Positions 17,844 to 26,124 of a DNA stretch of 64,000 nucleotides are shown here, one piece after another. The stretch's first letter is position 1. Every line of letters begins with the position of its first letter. Origin of the DNA: Hyphomonadaceae bacterium (lineage in GTDB: Bacteria; Pseudomonadota; Alphaproteobacteria; Caulobacterales; Aquidulcibacteraceae); NCBI GenBank assembly GCA_019636095.1, contig JAHBYF010000004.1, positions 226,501 to 290,500 of the forward strand, given 5' to 3'. The position numbers and the translations under genes were made by a program. The notes beneath the pieces were generated by a model, which made no database searches, was not told the DNA's origin, and was given only the letters and a program-made list of their open reading frames with translations.

Positions 17844-18212
17844 ATGAGTCGCCCCTTTGGGCGCGTGGACCGTTCAATGGCTGACAAAAAACCGCCCGAG
17901 GACGCCCTTTCCGATCTGCGCCGGCGCGTAAGCGTCGCCCGCGGCGAAGGCGCCTCGAAGAACGCCCCTCCCGACAGCCCAGCTTCGCTGGCGCTTCGGT
18001 TCGGAGGCGAGTTCGGCGCGGCAATTATCGTCGGGGCATTGCTCGGGTATGGGGCGGGTTACTTTCTCCACAGCCAATCTGTGGGGCTCGTGATTGGCCT
18101 TGTCCTGGGGTTCGTCACGGGCGTCGTGAACGTGGTGCGCGTCGCGCAGTCGTTCAACAAGGCCAACCCGCCGGACCCGAACGCGCCGTCCATCCCGGAC
18201 GACGACGATTGA
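17844..18212 (+). CDS. atpI: ATP synthase accessory protein AtpI
   Basis: AtpI helps assemble the c-ring of F-type ATP synthase. The product has a charged cytoplasmic N-terminus (ALSDLRRRVSVARGE) and two membrane helices (FGAAIIVGALLGYGAGYFL and GLVIGLVLGFVTGVVNVVR), ending in an acidic tail. Start choice is between ATG 17844 (GGGGGG 8 bases upstream, 122 residues) and ATG 17877 (MADKKPPEDAL, 111 residues, weaker SD but closer to how the family usually begins). It is the first gene of the F0 operon, 10 bp before atpB. Confidence 0.88.
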   Translation: MSRPFGRVDRSMADKKPPEDALSDLRRRVSVARGEGASKNAPPDSPASLALRFGGEFGAAIIVGALLGYGAGYFLHSQSVGLVIGLVLGFVTGVVNVVRVAQSFNKANPPDPNAPSIPDDDD

Positions 18213-18222
18213 GGATTTGAGT

Positions 18223-18978
18223 TTGTCGAACGACCCGATCCACCAGTTCCATATCAATCCGATGGTCGAACTGCCCGCCATCAGCGGCTTCGACACGAAC
18301 TTCACCAATGCAAGCCTCTTCATGGTGGCCGGCGTTGGTCTTGCAGGATTGTTCATGGCATGGGCGATGCGTCCAGCGGCCGTTGTTCCGGGGCGCGCGC
18401 AAGTCGTCGCTGAGACGGCCTACGGCTTCATCCACGGGATGGTGAAGGACACTATGGGAGAGGAAGGCGTTCGCCGCTTCTTCCCGCTCGTCTTCACCCT
18501 CTTCCTCTTCATCTTTGCCGCGAACATGCTGGGCATGTTCCCATATTGGTTCGCGACCACCAGTCAATTGATCATACCGGCGGCCATGGCGATCATCGTG
18601 TTCGCAACGGTGATCATTGTCGGTTTCGCCAAGAACGGGCTGAAGTTCCTGAAGCTCTTCGTCCCATCCGGCGTGCCTTGGTACATCCTGTGGTTCGTTG
18701 TGATCATCGAGGTCATTTCGTTCTTCTCGCGTCCGCTGAGCCACTCACTGCGCTTGTGGGCGAACATTTTCGCAGGCCACCTGCTGCTCAAAGTTATCGC
18801 TGGCTTCGTTCCGGCGATGGCCGCTGCAGGCGGCCTCATCGCTGTCGGCTCTGTGATCCCGCTGGCGATGACGGTGGCCATCTATGGCCTCGAATTCCTG
18901 GTGGCGTTCCTGCAAGCGTACGTGTTTGCGATGCTGACTTGCATATACCTCAACGATGCCCTTCACCCTGGCCACTAA
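18223..18978 (+). CDS. atpB: ATP synthase F0 subunit a (AtpB)
   Basis: Subunit a forms the proton half-channels against the c-ring. The 251-residue membrane protein contains SHSLRLWANIFAGHLL with the essential arginine in helix 4 and the conserved final helix GLEFLVAFLQAYVFAMLTCIYL. Two in-frame TTG codons compete: 18217 and 18223. GAGGA at 18211-18215 is only 1 base from the first but 7 from the second, so TTG 18223 (MSNDPIHQFHI) is preferred. Confidence 0.96.
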   Translation: MSNDPIHQFHINPMVELPAISGFDTNFTNASLFMVAGVGLAGLFMAWAMRPAAVVPGRAQVVAETAYGFIHGMVKDTMGEEGVRRFFPLVFTLFLFIFAANMLGMFPYWFATTSQLIIPAAMAIIVFATVIIVGFAKNGLKFLKLFVPSGVPWYILWFVVIIEVISFFSRPLSHSLRLWANIFAGHLLLKVIAGFVPAMAAAGGLIAVGSVIPLAMTVAIYGLEFLVAFLQAYVFAMLTCIYLNDALHPGH

Positions 18979-19009
18979 CGGCCGCTAGTTATGACTTGGA
19001 GAGAGACTT

Positions 19010-19237
19010 ATGGACGCTGAAGCAGCGAAACTTATCGGAGCTGGCATTGCAGCCATCGGCATGGGCGGCGCCGGCATCGGCGTGGGCATTATCTTTGGCA
19101 ACTTCCTGCAAGGCGCGCTGCGCAATCCGTCGGAAGCGCCGAAACAATTCGGCAACCTGATCTTCGGCTTCGCGGTGACGGAAGCTTTGGGCATTTTCTC
19201 GCTCGCGATCGCGCTGATCCTGCTCTACGGGATGTAA
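19010..19237 (+). CDS. atpE: ATP synthase F0 subunit c (AtpE)
   Basis: The 75-residue c-ring subunit, two helices joined by the polar loop [10 protein letters not shown]. Helix 1 has a run of small residues ([14 protein letters not shown]) and helix 2 carries the proton-binding Glu58 ([15 protein letters not shown]). GGAGAGA precedes ATG 19010. Length and residues are typical of proton-driven alphaproteobacterial c subunits; no sodium-binding set is evident. Confidence 0.97.
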   Translation: MDAEAAKLIGAGIAAIGMGGAGIGVGIIFGNFLQGALRNPSEAPKQFGNLIFGFAVTEALGIFSLAIALILLYGM

Positions 19238-19242
19238 ACCTC

Positions 19243-19815
19243 ATGGCGGTCACGCCACACGACCAAATCGATCCGAACGCCGCATTTGACGCGGCTCACG
19301 GCGCGGCGGCGGGCGCGCATGGCGGCGAAGCCGCTGGCGCTTTTCCACCGTTCGACGCCACGTTGTTCGCGAGCCAGATCTTCTGGTTCGTGCTGACATT
19401 CGTCGCGCTCTACATCTTCCTCGCGCGCGTGGCGTTGCCCAAGGTTTCTGCAGTCCTCGCCAAACGCGCGGGAACGATTCAGAGCGATCTTGATGAAGCG
19501 GCACAGAAGAGCGCCGCGGCGGAACAGGCGCGGATCGATATGGAAAAGGCTGTCGCCAAGGCGCGTGCAGATGCGCGCGCGATGGTCGACGCAGCCCGCG
19601 CCGATGTGATGGCCAAGCTGACGGCAGAGCAAGAAGCGGCCGATCAGAGGCTCGCGAAGAAGATCGCGGACGCCGAAACCAAGGTCGATGCGGAGCGCAA
19701 GAAGGCGCTCGCGGATGTGCCCGGCATAGCCGAAACACTTGCCCGCGAGATCGCTGACAAGATCGCACCGGCCACCACCGCCGCACCGCGTCAACGCGTG
19801 GCCGGAGAAGCGTGA
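19243..19815 (+). CDS. atpF2: ATP synthase F0 subunit b' (peripheral stalk)
   Basis: Alphaproteobacteria carry two different b subunits; this 190-residue one is the b' type. It has an Ala/Gly-rich N-terminal extension of about 40 residues, then FPPFDATLFASQIFWFVLTF as the membrane anchor, and a long coiled coil (ALPKVSAVLAKRAGTIQSDL, then Ala/Glu/Lys-rich to the end). It starts 6 bp after atpE and overlaps atpF by 4 bp (ATGA). Confidence 0.93.
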   Translation: MAVTPHDQIDPNAAFDAAHGAAAGAHGGEAAGAFPPFDATLFASQIFWFVLTFVALYIFLARVALPKVSAVLAKRAGTIQSDLDEAAQKSAAAEQARIDMEKAVAKARADARAMVDAARADVMAKLTAEQEAADQRLAKKIADAETKVDAERKKALADVPGIAETLAREIADKIAPATTAAPRQRVAGEA

Positions 19816-20300
19816 TGGAAATCGATGCGACATTCATCGCGCTGGTCGCGTTTATCATCTTCTTCGGCGTGCTGATCTACCTGAAGGTGCCGACTATGAT
19901 CCTCGGCGCGCTTGACGCGCGTTCGAACGAGATCGCCAAGGAACTGCACGAGGCGCGTCGTCTGCGTGAGGAAGCGGAGAAGCTTCACGCCGAATACGCC
20001 GCCAAGCACGCCGCCGCCGAAGCCGAAGCCAAGGAAATCGTAGCGACTGCCAAGGAGCAGGCCGCTCTGGTAGCTGAAGAAACTCGCGCTTCGATGCAGG
20101 CCGCCATGGTCCGCCGCGAGCGTCAGGCCGACGACCGCATCGCGGCTGCCGGCGCCAAGGCCGCGGACGAAGTCCGCGCCGCAGCCGCCGAAGCTGCGAT
20201 CGCCGCCGCCGAGAAGATGATTTGCGACCGAATGAGCGAAAGCGCTCAAGCGGCCTTGGTTCAGGACGGCGCGGCGGATCTGAAGCGCAAGTTCGGCTAA
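19812..20300 (+). CDS. atpF: ATP synthase F0 subunit b (AtpF)
   Basis: The second peripheral stalk subunit, 162 residues: an N-terminal membrane helix (TFIALVAFIIFFGVLIYL) and a long Ala/Glu/Lys-rich coiled coil (LDARSNEIAKELHEARRLRE onwards). It overlaps the b' gene by 4 bp and is the last gene before a strong terminator, so the F1 genes (atpHAGDC) lie elsewhere, as is usual for this class. Confidence 0.95.
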   Translation: MMEIDATFIALVAFIIFFGVLIYLKVPTMILGALDARSNEIAKELHEARRLREEAEKLHAEYAAKHAAAEAEAKEIVATAKEQAALVAEETRASMQAAMVRRERQADDRIAAAGAKAADEVRAAAAEAAIAAAEKMICDRMSESAQAALVQDGAADLKRKFG

Positions 20301-20327
20301 GGCTCCTACGTAGCGAGACAAGATTGA

Positions 20328-20360
20328 CGGGCCGGAGTTAAGCTCCGGCCCGTTCTTTTT
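20328..20360 (+). terminator. Intrinsic terminator of the F0 ATP synthase operon
   Basis: Perfect 10-bp stem CGGGCCGGAG (20328-20337) with CTCCGGCCCG (20343-20352), 5-base loop TTAAG, followed by TTCTTTTT (20353-20360). This is the clearest rho-independent terminator in the window. Confidence 0.93.
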
Positions 20361-20374
20361 CGGAGACGCCGCCA

Positions 20375-20743
20375 ATGGCCGCTCTATCGCGTATTCTCGT
20401 GGCGCTCGTCGCCTTGCTGCACTTCGGCTTCCTCGTCCTCGAAATGTTTCTCTGGACCGGCACGATCGGTCAACGCGTCTTCTCAATGACGCCGGAGTTC
20501 GCGGACCAGACCGCCGTGCTCGCCGCGAACCAGGGACTCTACAACGGCTTCCTCGCGCTCGGGCTGCTCTGGGGCGCGATCCGAGTCTCGCGCGATTTCA
20601 TGATCTTCTTCCTGCTCTGCGTCATCGCCGCCGGTATCTATGGCGGCCTCACCGCGAAGATAACGATTCTCTACATCCAAGCCCTACCAGGCCTCGTCGC
20701 CCTTGTCGCCGTGCTCGCCGCGCGCCAGAAAGCCACGACCTGA
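20375..20743 (+). CDS. DUF1304 family four-helix membrane protein
   Basis: A 122-residue integral membrane protein with four predicted helices. It matches the DUF1304 pattern: an N-terminal ALLHFGFLVLEMFLW, the NQGLYNGFLALGL signature after helix 1, and GIYGGLTAK before the last helix. Function is unknown for the family. It lies just after the atp terminator and its TGA overlaps the next ATG by one base (TGATG), so it is probably co-translated with the M24 protein. Confidence 0.88.
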   Translation: MAALSRILVALVALLHFGFLVLEMFLWTGTIGQRVFSMTPEFADQTAVLAANQGLYNGFLALGLLWGAIRVSRDFMIFFLLCVIAAGIYGGLTAKITILYIQALPGLVALVAVLAARQKATT

Positions 20744-21606
20744 TGCTGAAGACGCATCGCTTCACCGATCGCCAACTCGACCGGTTCCGCGAGCTCCAAC
20801 GCCTGTCCTTCTCGATTCTGCAAGCCGAAGCGCGCGCACTTGAGCCTGGCATGATCGAACGCGACGTCGCGCATCGCCTCGTGCAGGCCTATCGCCGCGA
20901 AGGCGCGAAGAGCTTCTTCCATCTGCCCGTCGTTCTTTTCGGCGAACGCACAGCACTTCCCGGCGAGTGGCCAGTTGGCAAATTCTTCCCAAAGAAGCGC
21001 CCGCTCGCCGCAAACGAGTCCGTCATCTTCGACGCTTCGCCCGTCTTCGACGACTACTTCGTCGACACCTCATTTTCGTTCTGTTTCGGCGAAAGCGAAG
21101 CGCATCGCACCATGATGCAACGCCTATCCAGCTTTCGCGAAAGCGTGCCTGCAGCCGTGAATGCCGGCACGACCTTCGCCGCCATCGCCGAAGACGTGAA
21201 CACGCAAATTGCAGGCTTCGGCTACGAGCCCGTGCACGGAAAACATCCAGGCGCAGTGCTCGGTCATCGCGCCACCATGCTACCGCGCTTACCGTTCGTT
21301 TGGCGCTCCCAAGGGTTCGACACGCTCTCGCTCACCTGGTTCTACGGCATGGAATACATCTCGCGTGCCAAACTCGCGCGCTCGCCGCTCTGGAACACCA
21401 CCGCGACCTCAAACCACAATCCCTATGACGGCCTTTGGCTCGTCGAGCCTCACGCAGGCGACGGTCCCACTGGCGCGAAATGGGAAGAGATTCTCGTCAT
21501 CGAAAACGGCAAAGCCCGCTGGCTCGACGACGAGCCGCCGCATGTGAAGCAATGGCGCCTCATCAGCGAACAGCACGACTACGGCCCAAACGCGCTAGCC
21601 GACTGA
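20743..21606 (+). CDS. M24 family metallopeptidase-like protein (aminopeptidase P fold)
   Basis: A 287-residue pita-bread-fold protein of the M24 family. Candidate metal ligands occur in the usual order: Asp in VIFDASPVF, Asp in YFVDTSFSF, His in VLGHRATML, Glu in LWLVEPHAG and Glu in KWEEILVIE. The N-terminal creatinase-like domain of true aminopeptidase P is missing, so it is a short, single-domain member. Substrate unknown; a prolidase-like activity is only inferred. It follows DUF1304 with a one-base overlap. Confidence 0.78.
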   Translation: MLKTHRFTDRQLDRFRELQRLSFSILQAEARALEPGMIERDVAHRLVQAYRREGAKSFFHLPVVLFGERTALPGEWPVGKFFPKKRPLAANESVIFDASPVFDDYFVDTSFSFCFGESEAHRTMMQRLSSFRESVPAAVNAGTTFAAIAEDVNTQIAGFGYEPVHGKHPGAVLGHRATMLPRLPFVWRSQGFDTLSLTWFYGMEYISRAKLARSPLWNTTATSNHNPYDGLWLVEPHAGDGPTGAKWEEILVIENGKARWLDDEPPHVKQWRLISEQHDYGPNALAD

Positions 21607-21662
21607 CCGCGCAAACCGCTGGCACGTTTGACGTGCACCGCCTTCCACCCTAGATAGCCACC

Positions 21663-21823
21663 GTTCTCGGGGAGTAGCCGGCCGCACCGTTCAGCGGCGC
21701 CCGCGTCAACACACTTGCTGGCGACAGCATGGCGCAGGCGGCGGATCAGACGATCCACTTGGCGAGACCGACGATGCCGCATCCAAGCGAGGGCCGCTTG
21801 GACGCACGCATCGTCGTGTCAAA
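21663..21823 (+). ncRNA. yybP-ykoY manganese riboswitch
   Basis: The 5' leader of the UPF0016 gene has the conserved pieces of the yybP-ykoY aptamer in the right order: GGGGAGTAGCCGG (from 21669), GTCAACACACTTGCTGG (about 21705) and GGCGAGACCGACG (about 21761), corresponding to the family's GGGGAGUAGC, UCAACAUACU and CAAGACCG boxes. A downstream helix CGACGATGC / GCATCGTCG closes the 3' part. The class binds Mn2+ and generally turns on manganese efflux or UPF0016 genes. Ends are approximate. Confidence 0.92.
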
Positions 21824-21844
21824 ACAGGCCCTGGAAGTCCTCAC

Positions 21845-22420
21845 ATGGAAGCGCTCTTCACTTCAGCCGGGCTGGTCGCAATCGCGGAGATCGGTGACAA
21901 GACCCAATTGCTCGCGATCGTGCTCGCCGCGCGTTTCCGCGCGCCTGTCCCAATCATCCTCGGCATTCTCTGCGCTACGCTGCTGAACCATGCCGCCGCT
22001 GCAACACTCGGCTACTTCATCGCACAATGGCTTACTGGGCAAACCTTCCAGCTCGTCGTTGGCGCGGCGTTCATCCTCATGGCCGGCTGGGCGCTCATTC
22101 CTGACAAGGAAGACGATCGCGCAGCTAGCAGCAATGCCGGTGGCGTCTTCCTCACCACGCTGATCGCCTTCTTCTTCGTCGAGATCGGCGACAAGACCCA
22201 GATCGCGACATCGCTCCTCGCGGCGCGCTTCCACGATATCGCGCTCGTCACAACCGGCACGACGCTCGGCATGATGCTGGCCAACGTGCCAGCCGTGTTG
22301 CTCGGCGAAACGGCAACGCGCTTCGTGCCGTTGAGCTACGTGCGCGCAAGCGCCGCTCTGCTCATGGCGGCGACTGGCGTCGTCGTGATCGTGGCGGCGC
22401 TCAACGCGAACGCCGGTTGA
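21845..22420 (+). CDS. UPF0016/TMEM165-GDT1 family cation (Mn2+) transporter
   Basis: A 191-residue, six-helix membrane protein with two inverted halves, each carrying the family motif E-I-G-D-K-T-Q (residues 15-21 and again at about 113-119) that forms the cation site. Relatives act as Mn2+ exporters in bacteria and Mn2+/Ca2+ transporters in eukaryotes. The manganese riboswitch directly upstream supports Mn2+ detoxification as the role here. It is a single-gene unit converging on gcvPB, with no gap between the two stop codons. Confidence 0.94.
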   Translation: MEALFTSAGLVAIAEIGDKTQLLAIVLAARFRAPVPIILGILCATLLNHAAAATLGYFIAQWLTGQTFQLVVGAAFILMAGWALIPDKEDDRAASSNAGGVFLTTLIAFFFVEIGDKTQIATSLLAARFHDIALVTTGTTLGMMLANVPAVLLGETATRFVPLSYVRASAALLMAATGVVVIVAALNANAG

Positions 22421-23941
22421 TCACTCCGCCGCGACCTTCGCGCCGGCGTCATTCGCACCGCGCCGCCAGCGCAGTTTCGGCTGACGGGCGGCGCGGGTGT
22501 CGTCCAAACGGCGCATCGGCGTGAGCTTGGGCGCCTGCTTGAAGAACTCGACTTCGCCCGCTTTCACGCGCTCGGCGAGCGCGATCATAACGTCGGCGAA
22601 GCGGTCGAGTTCGCGCTTGGGCTCCGTCTCAGTCGGCTCGATCAGCATCGCGCCGTGTACGACCAACGGGAAGTAGGTCGTGAACGGGTGATAGCCTTCG
22701 TCGAGCAGCGCCTTGGCGACGTCGATGGTCTCGACGCCCTTCGGTTTGATGCTTGCGTCATCGAGCAGCACTTCGTGCATGCACGGCCGATCGCCGAACG
22801 GCGCGCTGAAGTGCGGCTTCAGGCGCGCGAGCAGATAGTTGGCGTTCAGCACCGCGTCTTCAGCGACCTGACGCAGTCCATCGCTGCCGTGGCTCATCAT
22901 GTAGGTGAGCGCGCGGGTGAACATGCCCATCTGACCGTGGAACGCGCACATGCGGCCGAAGGCTTGCGTGCCTTGCATGTGCTCACGCAGCTCGCGCGTC
23001 TCACCGCGCAGCACGATGTGCGGCACGGGCGCGAATGGCGCGAGCGCGGCCGAGAGCACGGTCGGGCCAGCGCCCGGACCACCACCGCCGTGTGGCGTCG
23101 AGAACGTCTTGTGCAGGTTGATGTGCATAGCGTCGACCCCGAGGTCGCCCGGGCGCACCTTGCCGACGATCGCGTTGTAGTTCGCGCCATCACAGTAGAA
23201 GTACGCGCCGGCGGCATGCACCGCGTCAGCGATCTTCTTAATGTCCGGCTCGAACAGCCCGCACGTATTCGGGTTGGTGATCATGATCGCGGCGACGTCG
23301 GGGCCAAGCTTGGCGACAACATCTTCTAGATCGACGCGGCCATCCTCATCACCCTTCACTTCGTCGACAGTGAAGCCGGCGGCAGCGGCTGTCGCCGGAT
23401 TGGTGCCGTGCGCGGAAGAAGGCACGAGCACGCGCTGGCGATGGCTTTCGCCGCGCGCTTCGAGCGCCGCCTTGATCGCCAACATGCCGCACATCTCGCC
23501 ATGCGCGCCCGCCTTAGGCGACAGCGCGACAGCGGGCATGCCGGTCAAGGTACAAAGCCAATGCGCCAGCTCGTCCATAAGTTCGAGTGCGCCTTGGATC
23601 GTTGACGTTGGCTGCAGCGGATGAAGGTCAGCGAAGCCTTCGAAACGGGCCGCGCGCTCGTTGAGGCGCGGATTGTGCTTCATGGTGCACGAGCCCAGCG
23701 GGAAGAGGCCGAGATCGATCGCGTAATTCTTCTGCGACAGGCGCACAAAGTGACGCATCGTTTCCGGCTCGGAGAGTCCGGGAAGATCGAGCGCGGCCTT
23801 GCGCGTCAGCGCGCCTAGGTTCGACTTCAGCCCTTTCGGCGCAGGCAGATCGACGCCCGTGCCGGTAGCGTGGCCAGTTTCAAAAATCAGCGGCTCAGCT
23901 TGCAAAAGGCCGCGATTGCCGGAGGTGGTTTCCGTGATCAT
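22421..23941 (-). CDS. gcvPB: Glycine dehydrogenase (decarboxylating) subunit 2, GcvPB
   Basis: The PLP-carrying half of a split P-protein of the glycine cleavage system. From ATG 23941 ([14 protein letters not shown]) it is 506 residues; upstream open frame is a shadow in gcvPA. The PLP lysine is in HINLHKTFSTPHGGGGPG, with SSAHGTNPATAAAAG and FYCDGANYNAIVG as cofactor-site segments and GLFPLGSCTMKHNP near the N-terminus. Its ATG overlaps the gcvPA TAA by one base (TAATG). Last gene of the gcv operon. Confidence 0.96.
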   Translation of the reverse strand: MITETTSGNRGLLQAEPLIFETGHATGTGVDLPAPKGLKSNLGALTRKAALDLPGLSEPETMRHFVRLSQKNYAIDLGLFPLGSCTMKHNPRLNERAARFEGFADLHPLQPTSTIQGALELMDELAHWLCTLTGMPAVALSPKAGAHGEMCGMLAIKAALEARGESHRQRVLVPSSAHGTNPATAAAAGFTVDEVKGDEDGRVDLEDVVAKLGPDVAAIMITNPNTCGLFEPDIKKIADAVHAAGAYFYCDGANYNAIVGKVRPGDLGVDAMHINLHKTFSTPHGGGGPGAGPTVLSAALAPFAPVPHIVLRGETRELREHMQGTQAFGRMCAFHGQMGMFTRALTYMMSHGSDGLRQVAEDAVLNANYLLARLKPHFSAPFGDRPCMHEVLLDDASIKPKGVETIDVAKALLDEGYHPFTTYFPLVVHGAMLIEPTETEPKRELDRFADVMIALAERVKAGEVEFFKQAPKLTPMRRLDDTRAARQPKLRWRRGANDAGAKVAAE

Positions 23942-25284
23942 TAGTTCAGCACCTCGGCGAGCGCCTTTGCGTAGGCGGCGATGTCTTCGTCGGTGTTCAT
24001 TTCGGTGGCGCAGGCGATGAGGACGTTGTCCATCCCCGCCTTCGGATTGAGCCGGCTCATGGCGACGCCGCCGATGACGCCCTTCTCGGCGAGCGTATCG
24101 ACTACCTCTTGCGCCGGCTTCGTGAGCTTCACCGCGATCTCGTTGAAGAAACGCTTGGTCAGCACTTCGACGCCTTTCACGCCGGCGAGCGCTTCGCCGA
24201 GTTGAATCGCCTTCTCGTGATTGAGCGTCGCGAGATGGCGGAGCCCTTGCTCGCCCAGCAGCGTCATGTGGATCGTCCACGCGAGTTGGCAGAGGCCGGA
24301 GTTCGTACAGATGTTCGACGTCGCCTTTTCGCGGCGAATGTGCTGCTCACGCGTCGAAAGCGTCAGCACGAAGCCGCGCTTACCGTCAGCATCGAGCGTT
24401 TCACCCGCGACGCGGCCCGGCATCTGACGGATCAGCTTTTCCTTCACCGCGAAGAGCCCGACATAGGGCCCGCCGAAGTTCAGCGCATTGCCGATCGATT
24501 GGCCTTCGCCGCAGACGATATCAGCGCCCATCGCGCCAGCCGGCTCGATCAAGCCGAACGACACGCACTCGGTAAAGGTCGCCACCATCAGCGCGCCAGC
24601 ACCGTGCGCGGCTTCGCCGATCTTGGTGAGGTCCGTCACGGTGCCGAACACGTTCGGCGATTGCACGATCACGCACGCCACATCGGCCCCGAGCTCTTCG
24701 GTCACCGCCGCCTCGCCATCGACAGCGGCAGGCAGCGCCACGATCTCAAGGCCAAGCGCTTCGCAAGCGGTGCGCGCTGTGTCGATGTAGTGCGGGTGGA
24801 CGCCACCGGAGAAGACGATCTTCTTCCGCTTGGTGACACGCGCGGCCATCATCGCCGCTTCGGCGCAGCCGGTGGAGCCGTCGTACATCGAGGCGTTGGC
24901 GACTTCCATGTCGAGCAATTGCGCAACTTGGCTTTGGAATTCGTAGAGCGCCTGCAACGTGCCTTGCGCGATCTCCGGCTGATACGGCGTGTAAGCGGTC
25001 AGGAATTCACTGCGCTGGATCAGGTGATCGACGCTCGCCGGCACGTGATGGCGATAAGCGCCTGCGCCAAGAAAGAACGCCGTGCGGCCCGCCGGCGTGT
25101 TCTTCTCCGCCAGACGCTGCAGGTGGCGATGGACCTCGATCTCGCCTTGCGCCTTCGGCAGCGGCACAAGATCCTTCAGCAGCGCACCTTTCGGCACATC
25201 GGCGAAGAGATCGTCGACGTTCTTCGCGCCAATGACCTTGAGCATTTGCTCTCGGTCAACGTCAGTGAGTGGGAGATAACGCAT
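23941..25284 (-). CDS. gcvPA: Glycine dehydrogenase (decarboxylating) subunit 1, GcvPA
   Basis: The second half of the split P-protein (447 residues), structurally PLP-fold but without the PLP lysine. Typical segments are [80 protein letters not shown] and GRVAGETLD. Together with GcvPB it decarboxylates glycine and loads aminomethyl onto the lipoyl arm of GcvH. It is 7 bp after an unknown gene inserted in the operon. Confidence 0.96.
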   Translation of the reverse strand: MRYLPLTDVDREQMLKVIGAKNVDDLFADVPKGALLKDLVPLPKAQGEIEVHRHLQRLAEKNTPAGRTAFFLGAGAYRHHVPASVDHLIQRSEFLTAYTPYQPEIAQGTLQALYEFQSQVAQLLDMEVANASMYDGSTGCAEAAMMAARVTKRKKIVFSGGVHPHYIDTARTACEALGLEIVALPAAVDGEAAVTEELGADVACVIVQSPNVFGTVTDLTKIGEAAHGAGALMVATFTECVSFGLIEPAGAMGADIVCGEGQSIGNALNFGGPYVGLFAVKEKLIRQMPGRVAGETLDADGKRGFVLTLSTREQHIRREKATSNICTNSGLCQLAWTIHMTLLGEQGLRHLATLNHEKAIQLGEALAGVKGVEVLTKRFFNEIAVKLTKPAQEVVDTLAEKGVIGGVAMSRLNPKAGMDNVLIACATEMNTDEDIAAYAKALAEVLN

Positions 25285-25291
25285 TCGCTTC

Positions 25292-25741
25292 TTAGCCCTT
25301 CACAACTTGATCTCGATAGCCGCCCCATTGACCAAAGGCGCGCTCGACAGCACGAAACACGTCGTCCCCCGATTTCAGAACGAGGACAACGTGCTTCACA
25401 TCACCCACCAACTCTGTCGCACTCTCGCGCTCGCGTACGGTGAGGATCGGGAGCGGTTCTCCTGATGGGATGACCGCGAGCCAACCGGTGCGATCTAGCA
25501 CATCAAACAGGAACGCCGCCTCCGCCTCACCCCAACTGCGCAGGGAGAGCATGCCGCCAGCCTCGGCGACGCCTGCGTAGAACTCGACACCGCCGCCATC
25601 GCGCAAATCGAAGTGATAGCCACTCTTATCCGGCTCTGATGGGCCTCCGTGTTTGACGGACACATCGCTCAGCGCCCGCGCCATCTCCTTGTCGAGCGGC
25701 GCGGTTTCTTCGATAGGATGTATGAAGATGTCGAACGACAA
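25292..25741 (-). CDS. Uncharacterised 149-residue protein inside the gcv operon
   Basis: I do not recognise this protein. It is soluble, acidic, without signal peptide or helices, starts [17 protein letters not shown], has a central glycine-rich strand ([20 protein letters not shown]) and a C-terminal [19 protein letters not shown]. It is packed between gcvH (3 bp) and gcvPA (7 bp) on the same strand, so it is co-transcribed under the glycine riboswitch. The N-terminus resembles small immunity-like or DUF proteins of the type that begin with a mixed alpha/beta sheet, but no family can be assigned. Confidence 0.75.
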   Translation of the reverse strand: MSFDIFIHPIEETAPLDKEMARALSDVSVKHGGPSEPDKSGYHFDLRDGGGVEFYAGVAEAGGMLSLRSWGEAEAAFLFDVLDRTGWLAVIPSGEPLPILTVRERESATELVGDVKHVVLVLKSGDDVFRAVERAFGQWGGYRDQVVKG

Positions 25742-25744
25742 TCG

Positions 25745-26119
25745 TTAGAGCCCCTTCACGTAGTCGGCGTAGGCGGCTTCATCCATGAGCGCGTCGAGTT
25801 CGCTCTTGTTCGACACTTTGAGCTTCACGAACCAACCGCCGGCTTCCGGCTCATCGTTGATGATCTGCCAGTTCTCGCCGCTGATCGCGGCATTGCCTTC
25901 GACGATCTCGCCGGAGATCGGCGCGTAAACGTCGGACGCGGTCTTCGCGCTTTCGACGACGGCCATGTCGTCGCCTTGGGCGAAGCTTTTGCCGGCGGCG
26001 GGCAGCTCGGCGTAAACGACGTCGCCCAATTGCTCAGCGGCGTACTTGCTGATGCCGATGGTGGCGATGTCGCCATCGAGGCAGACCCATTCGTGGTCTT
26101 TGGTGTAACGCTTGGTCAT
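25745..26119 (-). CDS. gcvH: Glycine cleavage system H protein (GcvH)
   Basis: GcvH shuttles the aminomethyl group between P, T and L proteins on a lipoyl lysine. The 124-residue barrel-sandwich domain has the lipoylation site at Lys59 (VVESAKTASDVYAP), an N-terminal YTKDHEWV and the GENWQIINDEPEAGGWFVKL segment. Length and residues are canonical. It lies 5 bp after gcvT. Confidence 0.97.
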   Translation of the reverse strand: MTKRYTKDHEWVCLDGDIATIGISKYAAEQLGDVVYAELPAAGKSFAQGDDMAVVESAKTASDVYAPISGEIVEGNAAISGENWQIINDEPEAGGWFVKLKVSNKSELDALMDEAAYADYVKGL

Positions 26120-26124
26120 GGGTC

